This document shows positions 7,748 through 16,877 of a stretch of 64,000 bases of DNA, piece by piece. The number at the start of each line of letters is the position of its first letter. Positions within the stretch are counted from its first letter, which is position 1. The notes beneath the pieces were generated by a model that saw only the letters and a program-made list of their open reading frames with translations, was not told the origin of the DNA and did no database searches. The translations under genes were made by a program, and so were the position numbers. Source of the stretch: HGM11525 sp036307445 (GTDB lineage: Bacteria > Bacillota > Clostridia > UBA1381); assembly GCA_036307445.1 (NCBI GenBank), contig JAXJXP010000037.1, positions 31,665 through 95,664 on the forward strand, written 5' to 3'.

Positions 7748-8591
7748 AGCTACATTAAAGTTAAAGGTAGACCCTCTTATTCTTAGTGCGTTAGAGGAGG
7801 ATATTACAAGCGAGGACGTTTCAACAAACAGCGTTATGCCGACGGAAAAGATGGGCGAGGTTGACCTTATCTGTAAAGAGGACGGTGTACTTTGCGGAAT
7901 ACAGGTGTTTGAAAGAGTTTTTACCCTGCTTGACGAAAAAACAGAGGTAACATTCTTTGCAGAAGATGGAAAGGATATTAAAAAGGGCGAGCTTATAGCT
8001 AAGGTAAGAGGGGATATAAGAGTTCTTTTGTCGGGTGAGCGTACTGCGCTTAATTATCTGCAGAGAATGAGTGGTATTGCAACATATACAAGAGGCGTTG
8101 CGGAGCTTTTGAAGGGCAGTAACACTACACTTCTTGACACGAGAAAAACAACTCCCAATAACCGTATATTTGAAAAGTATTCGGTTAGAATAGGCGGAGG
8201 CTGCAACCACAGATACAATCTTTCTGACGGAGTGCTTTTAAAGGACAATCATATAGGTGCTGCAGGAAGCGTTAAAAAGGCGGTGGAAATGGCAAAGGAA
8301 TATGCACCGTTTGTAAGAAAAATCGAGGTTGAGGTTGAAAATCTCGATATGGTAAAGGCAGCGGTTGATGCGGGTGCTGATATAATTATGCTTGACAATA
8401 TGACACATAGCGAAATTAAAGAAGCGATGTCTTATATTGCAGGACGTGCAGAGGTTGAGGTTTCGGGCAATGTTACCAGGGAAAATATTGCTGTACTTAC
8501 CGACCTTGGTGTTGATTACATTTCGAGCGGAGCACTCACACATTCATCACCAATTCTCGATTTGTCCCTTAAAAATCTACACGAAATATAA
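7734..8591 (+). CDS. nadC: Nicotinate-nucleotide (quinolinate) phosphoribosyltransferase NadC
   Basis: A 285-residue type II phosphoribosyltransferase turning quinolinate and PRPP into nicotinate mononucleotide with loss of CO2. Motifs: LSGERTALNYLQRMSGIAT, LDTRKTTP, GGCNHRYNLSDGVLLKDNH, EVEVENLD, and DNMTHSEIKEA. These include the lysines and arginines that bind the carboxylates. Two adjacent ATGs (7734 and 7737) share the AGGAG at 7723-7727; I list the first. It completes the nadA/nadB/nadC set, so this organism can make NAD from aspartate. Confidence 0.96.
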   Translation: MMFDKATLKLKVDPLILSALEEDITSEDVSTNSVMPTEKMGEVDLICKEDGVLCGIQVFERVFTLLDEKTEVTFFAEDGKDIKKGELIAKVRGDIRVLLSGERTALNYLQRMSGIATYTRGVAELLKGSNTTLLDTRKTTPNNRIFEKYSVRIGGGCNHRYNLSDGVLLKDNHIGAAGSVKKAVEMAKEYAPFVRKIEVEVENLDMVKAAVDAGADIIMLDNMTHSEIKEAMSYIAGRAEVEVSGNVTRENIAVLTDLGVDYISSGALTHSSPILDLSLKNLHEI

Positions 8592-8603
8592 GCGGAGGGC
8601 TGA

Positions 8604-9149
8604 ATGATGAAAGTCGAAGAACGAAGAGCGAGCATCATAAAAATCCTGACCATCGCTAAAAAACCGGTCTCGGCGAGCAGCCTTGCAGTAGAATTTGGAG
8701 TAAGCAGACAGATTATAGTAAAAGATATAGCAACCTTGAGGGAGAGCGGATTTGCAGTTACTTCATATGCAAGAGGCTATTTGCTCGAGAAGGAGTCGAA
8801 GTATGAAAGGGTGTTTAAGCTCATTCACACGGATGAAGAAACAGAGGAAGAATTAAATATCATTGTAGACCTCGGCGGTGTTATTAAGGATGTTTTTGTG
8901 TATCACAAGTTTTATAACAAGCTGACTGCAAGAATGGATATTAAATCACGGCTTGATATTAAGAAATTTATGGATGATATCACGAGCGGAAAATCAAGCC
9001 TGCTCAAAAACGTAACTTCTGGTTATCATTATCATACTGTATGTGCTGACAATGACAATACATTGAATTTAATTCAGACGAAGCTCAAGGAAAGAGGTTT
9101 TTTGGCTCCATTGCAGGAGTACGAGCCGACGGAGCTTGGGATTGGATAA
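8604..9149 (+). CDS. niaR: NiaR (YrxA) transcriptional repressor of NAD biosynthesis
   Basis: A 181-residue regulator with an N-terminal winged HTH (residues 1-60, KPVSASSLAVEFGVSRQIIV) and a C-terminal 3H domain. The conserved histidines of 3H are visible in KLIHTDEE, VYHKFYNK and GYHYHTV. In Bacillus the protein binds nicotinic acid and represses nadBCA. Being the last gene of the nadBC operon fits that role. The start is ATG 8604 or 8607 after GGAGGGC; the choice changes one residue. A strong bidirectional terminator follows. Confidence 0.92.
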   Translation: MMKVEERRASIIKILTIAKKPVSASSLAVEFGVSRQIIVKDIATLRESGFAVTSYARGYLLEKESKYERVFKLIHTDEETEEELNIIVDLGGVIKDVFVYHKFYNKLTARMDIKSRLDIKKFMDDITSGKSSLLKNVTSGYHYHTVCADNDNTLNLIQTKLKERGFLAPLQEYEPTELGIG

Positions 9150-9188
9150 AAAAACTGACTCAAACACTGTGTTTGAGTCAGTTTTTTT
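9150..9188. terminator. Bidirectional terminator between niaR and the symporter gene
   Basis: AAACTGACTCAAACA pairs with TGTTTGAGTCAGTTT around a 3-base loop, with A and T runs outside. It serves niaR on the plus strand and the converging symporter transcript on the minus strand. Confidence 0.93.
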
Positions 9189-9198
9189 GAGTAATATA

Positions 9199-10749
9199 TT
9201 AGTTTTCTTTGTAGCACTCGAAAATTTCGTCTACTCTTTCCTTGTCTTTGACTTTAGTAAATGCACTTACCAAAGGTACAATTACCATAGAAACAGCCAT
9301 TGCAGAAACACCCATTTCTGGAGATTTTGCCGCTGCAGCGCCAAAGCCGGAATTAAGAGTAATTACCAAGGTAGCAATACCTACTGTCAAAAGACCGCCA
9401 AGCATACCTGCATATGCGCCTGTCTTAGTAATCTTCTTTGAGAAAAGTCCCCAGATGTATGGACCGATAAAGCAACCGGAAACAACACCCCAGGAGAAAG
9501 ACATAAGACTAACAATGATGGGGATATTCTGTGTCGCAAATATGAATGAACAAGCAACGAATACAAGGCAAAGAAGTCTTGTAAGAAGCATCTGTGTTTC
9601 GGGGTTTGTACCGCTCTTTCTTACAGTAGGAATAAGGTCAACTGCAACTGCAGAAGCAGATGTAAGAACAACGGCCTCAAGAGTTGACATTGACGCAGAA
9701 AGAAGAAGGATCATAATTACTGCCAATAGAATGATGCCAAGAGTTCCTCCGCTGAGGACTTCCATAAGAACAGCAGGTATAACAGAATCAATTCCACCTT
9801 CGGGAAGAACACCGCCGAGAATCAATCTTGATGTAGAGCCGATAAGATAAGCACCACAACCGATAACAAGACAGAATATTGTAGAAATAATTGTACCACG
9901 TTTAATTGCTGCAGTATCTTTAATAGCATAGAATTTGCCAATCATCTGAGGAAGGCCCCATGTACCAAAGCTTGTAAGCATTATGTTAAAGCAAAGGAAC
10001 TTGAATGATGAACCGCCGAAAATATTTGTAAGCTGCACTCCTGTTGTGGGGTTCGGGTCGCCCGGCAAAGATTCAAAGCTTCCGAGGTTTGCGATAAGTC
10101 CTGAGAATCCGCCGACATTTTCATGTCCGAGAACTGCACATATAAGGCATATAACACCAACAATCATAATAATACCCTGTACAAGATCTGTATACGCAGT
10201 TGCAATATATCCGCCTGCAACAAGGTAAACTGCTGTAAGACAGGCAATAATGAGCATCCATACCCAAGTTTCAACGCCGGGGAATACGGTACTAAAAAGT
10301 GAACCGAGACCCTTGTAAACTGCTGCTGAGTAGGGAACAAGAAATACAAAGATGATAATTGCAGCAAAAATTTTCATACCCTTTGAAGCATATCTCTTTT
10401 CAAAATATTCAGGCATAGTTTTTGCTTCGAGTTTTTTGGTTATCTTTCTTGTGCGGTTTGCGAAGAGCAGCCATGAAAGCAGGCAGCCCAATACTGCGTT
10501 ACCAATACCAATCCATATACTGCCAAGACCTATGTTCCAACCGTGCTGTCCTGCGTAACCGACGAATACTACTGCTGAAAAATATGTAGTTCCGTATGCA
10601 AATGCAGTTACCCAAGCACCGATATTTCTGCCACCGATTAAGAAACCGTCGAGGGTTTTTGATTTGCCGTAACTAATACAGCCAATCATGGCCATTGCTA
10701 TTGCATAAATGCAAAGAGCAATAATTGTGTAAAGTTGTGCGTTTGTCAT
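9199..10749 (-). CDS. Sodium:solute symporter (SSS family), T-box controlled
   Basis: A 516-residue, roughly 13-TM transporter of the PutP/PanF type. Near the N-terminus it has DGFLIGGRNIGAWVTAFAYG and later GGYIATAYTDLVQGIIM, the SSS signature region. Substrate cannot be read from the protein. The upstream leader is a T-box whose probable specifier is UAC (Tyr), so tyrosine or a related amino acid is the best guess rather than proline. GGAGG precedes ATG 10749-10747. It is a single-gene transcription unit ending at the shared terminator. Confidence 0.9.
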   Translation of the reverse strand: MTNAQLYTIIALCIYAIAMAMIGCISYGKSKTLDGFLIGGRNIGAWVTAFAYGTTYFSAVVFVGYAGQHGWNIGLGSIWIGIGNAVLGCLLSWLLFANRTRKITKKLEAKTMPEYFEKRYASKGMKIFAAIIIFVFLVPYSAAVYKGLGSLFSTVFPGVETWVWMLIIACLTAVYLVAGGYIATAYTDLVQGIIMIVGVICLICAVLGHENVGGFSGLIANLGSFESLPGDPNPTTGVQLTNIFGGSSFKFLCFNIMLTSFGTWGLPQMIGKFYAIKDTAAIKRGTIISTIFCLVIGCGAYLIGSTSRLILGGVLPEGGIDSVIPAVLMEVLSGGTLGIILLAVIMILLLSASMSTLEAVVLTSASAVAVDLIPTVRKSGTNPETQMLLTRLLCLVFVACSFIFATQNIPIIVSLMSFSWGVVSGCFIGPYIWGLFSKKITKTGAYAGMLGGLLTVGIATLVITLNSGFGAAAAKSPEMGVSAMAVSMVIVPLVSAFTKVKDKERVDEIFECYKEN

Positions 10750-10801
10750 GTGTTTTTTACCTCCTTATTTTTAGATTACGGAGGAAAAAGCCGTTTCAGG
10801 C

Positions 10802-11087
10802 AAAAAAAACACGCCCTCCGCATTCTTATTGAGAATACAGAGGACGAGATAATTCCCGTGGTACCACCTCAGTTTACCGTTATCTCACGATTACGGCCTT
10901 GGAGAGTGTCAAACAACACTCTTGTTCTATAACGGGAACACCCGTTGCAGCCTACTTAAAAATTCTTTTGTTCGGTGCACTGCTCGCAGGATGTATTCGG
11001 TTTAAATTTCCCCATTACCTCGCACCAACCGGCAACTCTCTCAAGGTTTCATCTAAACGTACTTGTTCCTGCTCAAACGCATTTACT
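10802..11087 (-). ncRNA. T-box leader riboswitch, probable tyrosine specificity
   Basis: Reading the minus strand, a stem I base GCAGGA (11072-11067) pairs with UCCUGC. The specifier loop has AGUA on the 5' side and GAA-UAC-A on the 3' side, giving UAC (10995-10993) as specifier. The GAUGA kink-turn and GAGAGAG element follow as expected. The T-box AGGUGGUACCACGGG is at 10869-10855; its UGGU end predicts a tRNA with discriminator A, as in tRNA-Tyr. GAGAUAA/UUAUCUC forms the antiterminator base. The competing terminator is a 15-bp stem at 10812-10846 followed by eight U. If the register were shifted the alternative reading would be AUC (Ile). Confidence 0.93.
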
Positions 11088-11093
11088 GCATTA

Positions 11094-11122
11094 ATTTTAA
11101 CACTTTAGAGTAATAAAGTCAA
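11094..11122 (-). promoter_or_regulatory. Promoter of the T-box/symporter unit
   Basis: Minus strand TTGACT (11122-11117), 17 bases, TAAAAT (11099-11094). The predicted start near 11087 lies just before stem I of the T-box. Confidence 0.75.
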
Positions 11123-11287
11123 GATATTTTTTGTAAATTATTGTATTTTTATTCAATTATTATAAAAATGTTGAGGGATATTTAGTTATATTATTTATGT
11201 CTTTAAGTCATTTTGCCTAATGAGGTTTTAAGCAGTTTTTCAAGAACCTGAAGCGATAGTTAGAATGCGAAAGGATGTCCTGAATTA

Positions 11288-11321
11288 TAAAGTGCTTACG
11301 GGAGAAATCTCGTAAGCACTT
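11288..11321 (-). terminator. Terminator of the tRNA-Leu gene
   Basis: Perfect 10-base arms AGTGCTTACG and CGTAAGCACT around a 10-base loop; on the minus strand a T-rich tract follows. It lies immediately 3' of tRNA-Leu. Confidence 0.8.
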
Positions 11322-11327
11322 GGAAAA

Positions 11328-11414
11328 TGGTGCAGGTAACAGGACTTGAACCTGCATGAAATTGCTTTCACATGGACCTGAACCATGCGCGTCTGCCAAT
11401 TCCGCCATACCTGC
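11328..11414 (-). tRNA. tRNA-Leu (anticodon CAG)
   Basis: A type II tRNA on the minus strand: acceptor GCAGGUA with its partner UACCUGC, D-arm GGCGGAAUUGGCAGACGC, and an anticodon stem CAUGG closing the loop UUCAGGU (anticodon CAG). A long variable arm and the T-arm GGUUCAAGUCC follow. The 3' CCA is encoded at 11330-11328. Confidence 0.95.
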
Positions 11415-11446
11415 ATATGAATACAGTCAATCAAAGAACAATTGAT

Positions 11447-11475
11447 ATTTTACTATAAACTTTACTTTTTGTCAA
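11447..11475 (-). promoter_or_regulatory. Promoter of tRNA-Leu
   Basis: Minus strand TTGACA (11475-11470), 17-base spacer, TAAAAT (11452-11447), about 33 bases before the mature 5' end of the tRNA. Confidence 0.75.
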
Positions 11476-12006
11476 TCTTTTTTTGCTAAATAATAGGGAG
11501 AGAACAGTAAATGATATACACTTACAAGAATGTTAAATATTAGCAATATTTTTGGGGCAAGCTATTGTACCGTCTTCGCTGATAATCTCGTAATCACCGA
11601 AATAAGTGTTATGACGATACACTGCAGACTTTCTATACTTACAGAAAGTTCCGGATTTGATTTTGAGAGAACTGCAACATTATGGCTAACAGTAGGTGTC
11701 AAAATCTGCAGGTACCATCTGATTACTTCTATGGCCGTGTAATGTACAAAAGTAATTGACAAATTATAGCCAAAATGATAAACTAAATATATTATATGTT
11801 TCAGATAGAAGAACCCGGATACAATCCGGGCCATAGCCCGAAAAAAACTCAATGTTCATATTGTTGTCAGTATGCTTATGCTTCCTTTGACAACCTTTTT
11901 TATAATACGGCAATGAAGTATCTGAAAGTTTTGTATGTATTCACAACAGAGACGTAATAGGGCGTGAATCTGTGGTTGAAATAAAGAATTAAACGGGAGC
12001 TTTATT
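11476..12006. other. About 530-base region without a confident gene
   Basis: No convincing gene is seen. The plus strand has a 53-codon frame at 11796-11957 (motif CSYCC, no Shine-Dalgarno). The minus strand has a short frame ending near 11540 (DYEIISEDGTIACP) that looks protein-like but has upstream stops. A hairpin CCCGGAT-ACA-ATCCGGG sits near 11815-11832. Decayed coding sequence or an unrecognised RNA are both possible. Confidence 0.35.
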
Positions 12007-14325
12007 ATGTCAGTTTGTGCTGGATTTTTGTGTTGGTATCTTGTTGGGATAGCAGTTTCGAATATAGCTGATTTAGGCTCTATGCTTTTGTTTTCGTTAA
12101 CATTATTGGTTGTATCTATACTTGGGGTTTTCTGTAAGCATCTTAAAGGTAAAAGACTACTGTTTGCTATAGGCGCATTGATGGGCACTCTTGCTTTTTC
12201 TTTTTCTGCTGAACCGATGCCATCACAATTTGATGCTTATGTTGGAAGATACATTGAGGTTGAGGGAATAATAAGTCAGGTACCTGATAAATATGACGAG
12301 TATTATTCGTATATTCTAACTTCGGAGAAGATTAGGTATAATAATGAAGAAATAGATATTGAGGGAAAGCTGAAAGTAACTTGTGAAACTTCTTTTTCTA
12401 CAGGAAACAGAATAGCAATCCGAGGATTTTTAAAGGAAATAGAACCGCCTGATAACAGTACAGAATTTGACTACAAAACGTACTATAAGAGCAAGGGCAT
12501 AAGTTATACAATACATACCGATGAAGTACAGCTTGTAAATGAAAGAGCCTTTTTATTCTCTCCTGTTTATTGTGTTGAATATGTTAAAAACCGTATCTCT
12601 GTTGCTGTTGACAGATTTTATGCCGATGATGATGCAGGGATAATTAAGGCGGTACTTCTCGGGAAACGTTCTCAGTTTACTGATGATTTTAAAAAGCTTC
12701 TTGTAAGCACATCTGCTATGAGATTTTTGTATCCGTCTTTTCTGCATATATTCTTCTTGCTGTCAGTATGTGAATTTATATTTATGGCGGTGTCCAAACG
12801 AAAAAGAGAACTTCTGATGGTATTGGCAATACTTATGTATTCAGCTTTTGCGGGTAACTATATCACATTTGTACGGGCAGCGCTGATTATGGCAATGGTT
12901 ATAATCTATCGTAGAATCCGCGGATTTTCGCATTATCCTGATATAGTTGCCATTGTTGCAACAGCCTGTCTTGTATCAAATCCATTGCTTTTGTACAATT
13001 CAGGCTTTGTTATGTCGGTAAGTATAGGAATGCTTCTTCATTGGTTCAGACGTCCCCTTGCGGCGAAGCTTCGATTTATACGGAATATAAATGTACGGAA
13101 TATGGTTGCCGTGTGGATAGTTGGAACGATTGGCCTTATGCCGCTGTCTGCATATTATTACAACGGTGCTTCGATGTACAGTGTTATATTTACATTTTTC
13201 TATACACCGCTCTCGATGATGCTGTTTATACTCTTTCCGATAAACCTGCTGTTATTAGAGATTTTTGGCAATTCGGGTCTTTTCGGGATATTGATTGAAA
13301 TAATTATTGAACTAATGCAGAATATGCCGCAAATGGTGGCGTTGTTGCCGGGACATTATTTAGCAATTGGCAGAACGACTGTTGTAGGATTTTTAGTGTC
13401 GTTTCTGATTGTTTATATAATAAAATGTGCTGTTGACAGGGAAATCAGAAATGTGAAATTCAAGATGTCTGTTGCAGCTCTTGTAGGTATTTTTTGTGTT
13501 TATACAATTTCTGTATTTGCGGATTTGGGCAAAATGAGAATAACCTTTGTAAATGTAGGACAGGGAGATGCTGCTATTGTTGATATTATTGGCAAGGACA
13601 CGATCCTTGTAGACGGTGGCGGCGGAGCAGCTGACAGTGATTATAATATAGGCGAGGAAGTATTTTTGCCGTATCTTACGGCAAAGGGATATTCCAAAAT
13701 AGACCTTGCGATAGTATCGCATTGCCATAAAGACCACGTTGAAGGGATTATTGCAGCAATCGAGAACCTTGAGGTACATACTGTTATGCTTTCAGGCTGC
13801 AATGAAGGCACAGAATACCGTGAACGTGTAGTTTCGGTTGCAGAAGCTAATGGAACAGAGGTTTTGTATGTAAATGCAGGCGATAAGCTTGAGTTTGGTT
13901 CAGGACTGATTATTGACGTGCTTTCTCCAGGTGTGGGAGAAAAGTATGATGACGAAAATGATTATTCCCTTGCTCTTAAAATGACCTATGACGGAACAAG
14001 TGCTTTCTTTGGCGGTGATATTACAGCTGAGGCTGAAGAAAGGCTTTTTGGCAAAGTTGGAGATGTAGATATAGTTAAGGTATCACATCACGGCTCAAAG
14101 AATTCTTCTTCGCAAGAGTTTGTGTCAGAGGTAAAGCCGGAATATGCGGTGTTTTGTGTAGGAAAGAATAATATGCACTCTCATCCGGCAGACAGAGTTG
14201 TTGAAGAATATTTCAAGGTTGGCGCAAGGGTACTGAGGACTGATATAATGAAGGATATAACATTACTGTGTAATAAAAATAAAATTGCTGCAGCATGGTA
14301 CGGGGAGGTGATGAAATGGCAGTAA
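12007..14325 (+). CDS. comEC: ComEC/Rec2 DNA-uptake channel protein
   Basis: A 772-residue membrane protein that carries transforming single-stranded DNA across the membrane. The layout is N-terminal helices plus an OB-like domain (about 70-170), a multi-TM competence core (about 210-500) and a C-terminal metallo-beta-lactamase-like domain (about 510-770). The latter contains VNVGQGDAAIVD, SHCHKDHVEG, GGDIT and VSHHGSKNSSS. The first metal motif reads SHCHKDH, so the usual acidic ligand is replaced by H. GGGAG upstream supports ATG 12007. Its 3' end overlaps holA by 10 bases; comEC-holA linkage is common in Firmicutes. Confidence 0.93.
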   Translation: MSVCAGFLCWYLVGIAVSNIADLGSMLLFSLTLLVVSILGVFCKHLKGKRLLFAIGALMGTLAFSFSAEPMPSQFDAYVGRYIEVEGIISQVPDKYDEYYSYILTSEKIRYNNEEIDIEGKLKVTCETSFSTGNRIAIRGFLKEIEPPDNSTEFDYKTYYKSKGISYTIHTDEVQLVNERAFLFSPVYCVEYVKNRISVAVDRFYADDDAGIIKAVLLGKRSQFTDDFKKLLVSTSAMRFLYPSFLHIFFLLSVCEFIFMAVSKRKRELLMVLAILMYSAFAGNYITFVRAALIMAMVIIYRRIRGFSHYPDIVAIVATACLVSNPLLLYNSGFVMSVSIGMLLHWFRRPLAAKLRFIRNINVRNMVAVWIVGTIGLMPLSAYYYNGASMYSVIFTFFYTPLSMMLFILFPINLLLLEIFGNSGLFGILIEIIIELMQNMPQMVALLPGHYLAIGRTTVVGFLVSFLIVYIIKCAVDREIRNVKFKMSVAALVGIFCVYTISVFADLGKMRITFVNVGQGDAAIVDIIGKDTILVDGGGGAADSDYNIGEEVFLPYLTAKGYSKIDLAIVSHCHKDHVEGIIAAIENLEVHTVMLSGCNEGTEYRERVVSVAEANGTEVLYVNAGDKLEFGSGLIIDVLSPGVGEKYDDENDYSLALKMTYDGTSAFFGGDITAEAEERLFGKVGDVDIVKVSHHGSKNSSSQEFVSEVKPEYAVFCVGKNNMHSHPADRVVEEYFKVGARVLRTDIMKDITLLCNKNKIAAAWYGEVMKWQ

Positions 14326-15326
14326 AGGAAAGCGACGTTATGAAATTAAAACGAGAGCTGAACGAAAAGGGCGTTTCTGGAGCATATCTGTTTTATGGCG
14401 ACGAGCTATATATGCGTGATTTATATGTAGATAAAATTCGTGCAGTAATCCCGGAGGACGGCTTTGAGGAATTTAACCTAATCACCATTGACGGAAAGGA
14501 AACAACAACTGATGAGATAGCTGATGCAATAGAAAGCTATCCTATGATTAGTGAGAAGAAGCTTGTAATAATAAGAGACAGCGGTATATTCAAAAAGCCG
14601 AAGGAAGAGGTGGCAGAGTTCTGGAATGAGGAGCTAAAACGTCTGCCGGAATATTGTATATTGCTGTTTATTGAGGATAATGTAGATAAACGTTCTTCTG
14701 TATATAAGACAATGAGTAAGTACGGAAGGGCGGTTGAATTTGCATATCTTAAGCCGTACGAGCTTACTGCGTGGGTGCAGGGGGAAGTATTAAAGGCGAA
14801 GAAAAAGATGAGCAAAAACGTTATTGAATACTTCGTCTCAGTCTGTCAAGCTGGACTTATTAACCTTAAAAACGAGCTTGACAAGCTGTTAATTTCATCC
14901 GAGGAAGAGATAACAGAAACAGATGTCAAAAAGATGGTGTCAAAGTCGGTAAATGTACAGGTTTTTGATCTTACCGATTGCATAATGGAAAAGAATACGG
15001 ATAAAGCTTTTGATATTTTGTCCGACCTTAAAACAGCACGGGAATCGGCATTTACGATTTTGTATCTGTTAAATTCTGCCTTTGATAAAATGCTTTTATC
15101 AAAAGTGATGTTCGCTGACGGTGCAACCTCGGCTGAGGTGGAAAAAAGAATTGGACTCCCATCATTTATTGCAAAGAAGTATTATGAGGGGGCTAAAAAG
15201 TTTTCTGAGGATTTTCTGGCAGAAAGAGTGTCGCGTGTACCTGAGCTTGACCTTCAGATAAAACAAGGCAGGATAACCGACTGGGATGCCTTGTACAAAT
15301 TTGTGTTTGAGGCGTTGGCACTCTGA
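14316..15326 (+). CDS. holA: DNA polymerase III delta subunit
   Basis: A 336-residue clamp-loader subunit that opens the beta clamp. The N-terminal region has YLFYGDELYMRDLYVDKI, and the domain I/II stretch VIIRDSGIF and C-terminal helical domain (SAFTILYLLNSAFDKMLL) follow the family pattern. I chose ATG 14316, preceded by GGGGAGGTGAT, over the in-frame ATG 14295. It starts inside the last codons of comEC, implying coupled translation. Confidence 0.92.
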   Translation: MAVKESDVMKLKRELNEKGVSGAYLFYGDELYMRDLYVDKIRAVIPEDGFEEFNLITIDGKETTTDEIADAIESYPMISEKKLVIIRDSGIFKKPKEEVAEFWNEELKRLPEYCILLFIEDNVDKRSSVYKTMSKYGRAVEFAYLKPYELTAWVQGEVLKAKKKMSKNVIEYFVSVCQAGLINLKNELDKLLISSEEEITETDVKKMVSKSVNVQVFDLTDCIMEKNTDKAFDILSDLKTARESAFTILYLLNSAFDKMLLSKVMFADGATSAEVEKRIGLPSFIAKKYYEGAKKFSEDFLAERVSRVPELDLQIKQGRITDWDALYKFVFEALAL

Positions 15327-15334
15327 CCTTTCAG

Positions 15335-15363
15335 AACCAAATTTCTGCAATTCACATATAATA
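15335..15363 (+). promoter_or_regulatory. Sigma-K-type promoter of dpaA-dpaB
   Basis: AACC (15335-15338), exactly 16 bases, then CATATAATA (15355-15363). This matches the Bacillus sigma-K consensus (mACm-N16/17-CATAnnnTA) at every fixed position. dpaA-dpaB are sigma-K controlled in Bacillus, and sigK itself is in this window. The leader from here to dpaA is about 50 bases. Confidence 0.75.
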
Positions 15364-15417
15364 TTTAGTGAATAAGCGTGCGGAATTTTTCGCCGTGCAG
15401 AAAGGAAGGGTTCTTAG

Positions 15418-16287
15418 ATGTTGAAAACGGTATCTGTCATTGGCGGAGACCTGCGTGCAATTACTCTAGCAAGACTATTGTCGAGTGATGGTTACAAGGT
15501 TTCTGTATTTGGCTTTGAAAAGGATATTGATACCACAGGTCTTAATGTATCTACAGATATGTATGAGGCATTAGGGGCAGAAGTTATAATATTGCCCATA
15601 CCTGCAAGCAGAGACGATGTCAGTATAAATGCACCATATGCGAAAAAACCTATTCTCGTTGAAGATTTTCTTGCTATGATAGGCCCTGCAAAGCTTGTGC
15701 TTGCAGGACATATTTCACCTGTTCTTGCTGCAAGATTTGACAGGGAAGGTATTGCTTTGATTGATTATTATAACCGTGAGGAGTTGATGGTCAAGAATGC
15801 AATACCTACTGCAGAGGGTGCTCTGGAAATTGCACTTTCTGAGATGCCTATTACAATTTTTGGGTCAAAGGCACTTGTAGTCGGATATGGGAGAATAGGG
15901 AAAATACTTACTAAAATGCTTATAGCATTAGGCTGTGATGTTACTGTCAGTGCAAGGCGTTGGGGTGATTTGGCGTGGATTGAATGTGCGGGCGCCAATA
16001 CCGCCAATACTGCGAAAATCTCAAATGACATAGGGAAATATGATGTAATATTTAATACTGTTCCAAGTCTTGTTCTGGGAGAAACAGAGCTTAGTAATAT
16101 GAATGAAAATGCTCTAATTATCGACCTTGCTTCTGTTCCCGGAGGAGTAGATTTGGAAACAGCAAAAAGTCTTAACAGACGTGTTATTTGGGCTTTATCT
16201 TTGCCTGGTAAGACTGCGCCCATCAGCGCAGGTCGCATAATTAAGGATACGGTAAAAAATATCCTTTGCGAACTGGAGGTGGGGTAA
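15418..16287 (+). CDS. dpaA: Dipicolinate synthase subunit A (SpoVFA)
   Basis: A 289-residue NAD(P)-dependent oxidoreductase-like subunit making dipicolinic acid, the spore-core chelator, from dihydrodipicolinate in the mother cell. The N-terminal Rossmann-like part (VSVIGGDLRAITLARLL) is followed by a second nucleotide-binding domain with VVGYGRIGKILTKML (about residue 158). The start ATG 15418 follows GGAAGGG. It is separated from dpaB by one base, and is driven by the sigma-K promoter at 15335. Confidence 0.94.
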   Translation: MLKTVSVIGGDLRAITLARLLSSDGYKVSVFGFEKDIDTTGLNVSTDMYEALGAEVIILPIPASRDDVSINAPYAKKPILVEDFLAMIGPAKLVLAGHISPVLAARFDREGIALIDYYNREELMVKNAIPTAEGALEIALSEMPITIFGSKALVVGYGRIGKILTKMLIALGCDVTVSARRWGDLAWIECAGANTANTAKISNDIGKYDVIFNTVPSLVLGETELSNMNENALIIDLASVPGGVDLETAKSLNRRVIWALSLPGKTAPISAGRIIKDTVKNILCELEVG

Positions 16288-16288
16288 A

Positions 16289-16870
16289 ATGGAGCTTGCC
16301 GGAAAGACGATAGGCTTTGGTATTACGGGGTCGTTTTGTACATTCAAAAAGGTTATTGCCGAGATGGAAAATCTTGCAAGGATGGATGTAGAGGTTGTAC
16401 CTATTTTGAGTCAGGCGGCATATATAACCAATACACGCTTTGGTGATGCACCTGACATAAACGCTAAAATAGAAGGCATATGCGGAAGAAAGATAATTTC
16501 TACCGTTAAAGATGCCGAACCGATAGGGCCTAAAGGATATCTCGACTTGCTTATTATTGCACCGTGTACGGGGAATAGTCTTGCAAAGCTGGCATCAGGA
16601 ATAGCGGATACTTCGGTTACTATGGCGGCAAAAGCACATCTTAGAAATCAAAAGCCTGTGCTTATTGCAGTTTCGACCAATGACGGTCTTGCAAATGCGG
16701 CTAAGAATATAGGAGCACTATTAAACTACAAAAACATATTTTTTGTGCCGTTCCGTCAGGATGACTGCATCAATAAGCCAACCTCGCTGGTAGCTGATAT
16801 GCCGTCGATTATAGATGCGGCAAAGTATGCTCTGGACGGAAAACAAATACAGCCGTTACTTTTGGGTTAG
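16289..16870 (+). CDS. dpaB: Dipicolinate synthase subunit B (SpoVFB)
   Basis: A 193-residue flavoprotein-like subunit of dipicolinate synthase. The fold resembles phosphopantothenoylcysteine decarboxylase: GFGITGSFCTFKKV at the N-terminus, then LLIIAPCTGNSLAKLASGI and a C-terminal FVPFRQDD. The start lies one base after the dpaA stop with GGAGGTGGGG upstream. Many Clostridia lack this enzyme and use an Etf-type alternative, so having dpaAB is a useful taxonomic hint. Confidence 0.94.
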   Translation: MELAGKTIGFGITGSFCTFKKVIAEMENLARMDVEVVPILSQAAYITNTRFGDAPDINAKIEGICGRKIISTVKDAEPIGPKGYLDLLIIAPCTGNSLAKLASGIADTSVTMAAKAHLRNQKPVLIAVSTNDGLANAAKNIGALLNYKNIFFVPFRQDDCINKPTSLVADMPSIIDAAKYALDGKQIQPLLLG

Positions 16871-16877
16871 ATGTAAG

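Noticed and set aside
11217..11408. 63-codon minus-strand frame starting MAELADAHGSGPCESN
   Set aside because: It is the well-known false ORF produced by reading across tRNA-Leu; the tRNA cloverleaf explains the sequence.
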